Assembly: GCF_008364825.1 (NCBI RefSeq)
Contig: NZ_VTTO01000004.1
Location: 325,202-389,201, forward strand
DNA: 64,000 nucleotides
Reading direction: 5' to 3'
Origin: Azospirillum sp. B21
GTDB lineage: Bacteria > Pseudomonadota > Alphaproteobacteria > Azospirillales > Azospirillaceae
Position 1 is the first letter of the stretch. The number at the start of each line of letters is the position of its first letter. A program made the translations under genes and the position numbers. The notes under the pieces are model-generated. The model worked only from the letters and a program-made list of their open reading frames with translations. It was not told the DNA's origin and made no database searches. Shown here piece by piece: positions 63,216 through 64,000 of the stretch.

Positions 63216-63863
63216 TCAGGGCAGGAAGGCAACCGAGACGGCGGCGAAATGGCAGCTGGCGGCGGCCAGCACCAGCAGGTGCCAGACCGCATTGTTGTAG
63301 GGCATCCGCTCCATCAGGTGGAAGACGACGCCGACGGTGTAGATCAGGCCGCCGGCAACCAGCAGCCACAGCGCGGGTGCCGACAGCACCGACCCCAGCG
63401 GCTCCAGCGCGGTGACGATCGCCCAGCCCAGCCCGAGATACAGCGCCAGCCCCAGCCGGTGGAAGCGTCCGGGAAAGCGCAGCTTCAGCGCCGCCCCGAA
63501 GGCGGCCCCGCCCCATACAGCGCCGCCCAGCACGACGCCCTGGCCCAGCCCCAGCGTGAAGGGGGTGTAGGTGCCGGCGATCATCACGAAGATCATGGCA
63601 TGGTCGACCCGCCGCAGCAGGGCCTTGCCGAAGCCGGGCGGGGCGAGGTTGTAGGCGGCCGACGCGCTGAGCATGCCGACCAGCCCCAGCCCATAGATCG
63701 CCAGGGCAAGGGCCGTTCGGGTGGGCATCGTGCCGGAGAGGACCGCGGCATTCAGCAGCCAGACGAATCCGGCGATCCCGGCTGTGACGCCGACGGCATG
63801 GACGACCGCATCCGCCCGCCGCTCGCCGACGCTGTAGACGGGAAACTGGTGGGCATCCGGCAT
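63216..63863 (-). CDS. Haemolysin III / PAQR-family membrane protein
   Basis: This 215-residue protein has seven hydrophobic segments and the Hly-III/TrhA motifs: SVGERRADAVVHAVG near the start, SASAAYNLAP, VDHAMIFVMIAGTYTPF in the middle and VVFHLMERMPYNNAVWHLLVLAAASCHFAAV at the end; the His residues form a zinc site in PAQR relatives. In E. coli TrhA balances membrane fluidity. The frame is open upstream to 63995, but MPDAHQFP at 63863, after GAGGTGATGTG, fits family length better. Confidence 0.87.
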   Translation of the reverse strand: MPDAHQFPVYSVGERRADAVVHAVGVTAGIAGFVWLLNAAVLSGTMPTRTALALAIYGLGLVGMLSASAAYNLAPPGFGKALLRRVDHAMIFVMIAGTYTPFTLGLGQGVVLGGAVWGGAAFGAALKLRFPGRFHRLGLALYLGLGWAIVTALEPLGSVLSAPALWLLVAGGLIYTVGVVFHLMERMPYNNAVWHLLVLAAASCHFAAVSVAFLP

Positions 63864-64000
63864 CGGCACATCACCTCGATCGACGCGTGGAGGGAAGGTG
63901 GCCGCCGGAAAGGGGCCCTGCGTCGAACATGGTGTGCCTGCCGCACCTGCGCCACCGTCCGATGGTGGGATGGGGGCGCGGTGTGTTTGGGCCATCCGCT

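Overview
The window is about 68% GC, uses strong Shine-Dalgarno sites and GC-biased third positions, and has the gene content of a free-living alphaproteobacterium: sdhCDAB with Rhodospirillales-type proteins, an IalB-family protein, DUF1272, DUF4170, cytochrome c', HisKA_2 kinases and many c-di-GMP and chemotaxis proteins. The best fit from recall is Azospirillum or a close relative; no search was run, so the genus is an inference.

Layout. 1-2.3 kb: start of comF (cut by the window edge), an orphan fliQ, a methyltransferase and a TauE/SafE membrane protein. 2.4-3.8 kb: an iteron-plasmid type repA with iteron-like repeats on both sides and an AT-rich stretch, resembling a plasmid origin set among chromosomal genes. 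3.8-12.2 kb: universal stress protein, a PAS-GGDEF-EAL protein, a PrcB-like lipoprotein, an M20 amidohydrolase, a GST, DUF1272, an HD-GYP protein and a lone receiver. 12.4-19.6 kb: IalB-like protein, rlmN, sdhCDAB with a clear terminator, and a branched-chain aminotransferase. 20.1-24.4 kb: an S24 repressor-like gene facing a five-gene podovirus-like head cassette (two unknowns, portal, Bbp19-like, scaffold-like) with no capsid, terminase, tail or integrase. 24.6-35 kb: a second GGDEF-EAL protein, a metallophosphoesterase, DUF4170, a periplasmic redox group (cytochrome b561, di-haem peroxidase, cytochrome c'), an aspartate aminotransferase and an EF-G paralogue. 35.5-47.5 kb: secreted Cache protein plus chemoreceptor, Dps, a histidine kinase, mtnA, small proteins, a DegQ-type protease, cheZ and a pentapeptide-repeat protein. 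47.7-56.2 kb: ihfB, LapA-domain protein, ornithine cyclodeaminase family, a second HisKA_2 kinase, and redox and transport enzymes. 56.2-57.6 kb: a lower-GC Xre/MbcA-RES toxin-antitoxin pair preceded by two adjacent perfect 58-bp palindromes. 57.7-63.9 kb: argG, SH3 protein, 2-hydroxyacid dehydrogenase, MarR regulator, LprI-domain protein and a haemolysin III-family protein.

How the genes work together: succinate dehydrogenase is the only complete pathway complex. Signalling dominates the rest: two EAL phosphodiesterase candidates with degenerate GGDEF domains and one HD-GYP protein all point towards c-di-GMP breakdown, while the chemoreceptor pair and CheZ feed CheY control. The most unusual items are the repA/iteron block, the twin palindromes at the toxin-antitoxin locus, a three-copy family of 122-146 bp intergenic inverted-repeat elements, and a hairpin that buries the rlmN start codon. 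No tRNA, rRNA, CRISPR array or intact insertion sequence was seen.
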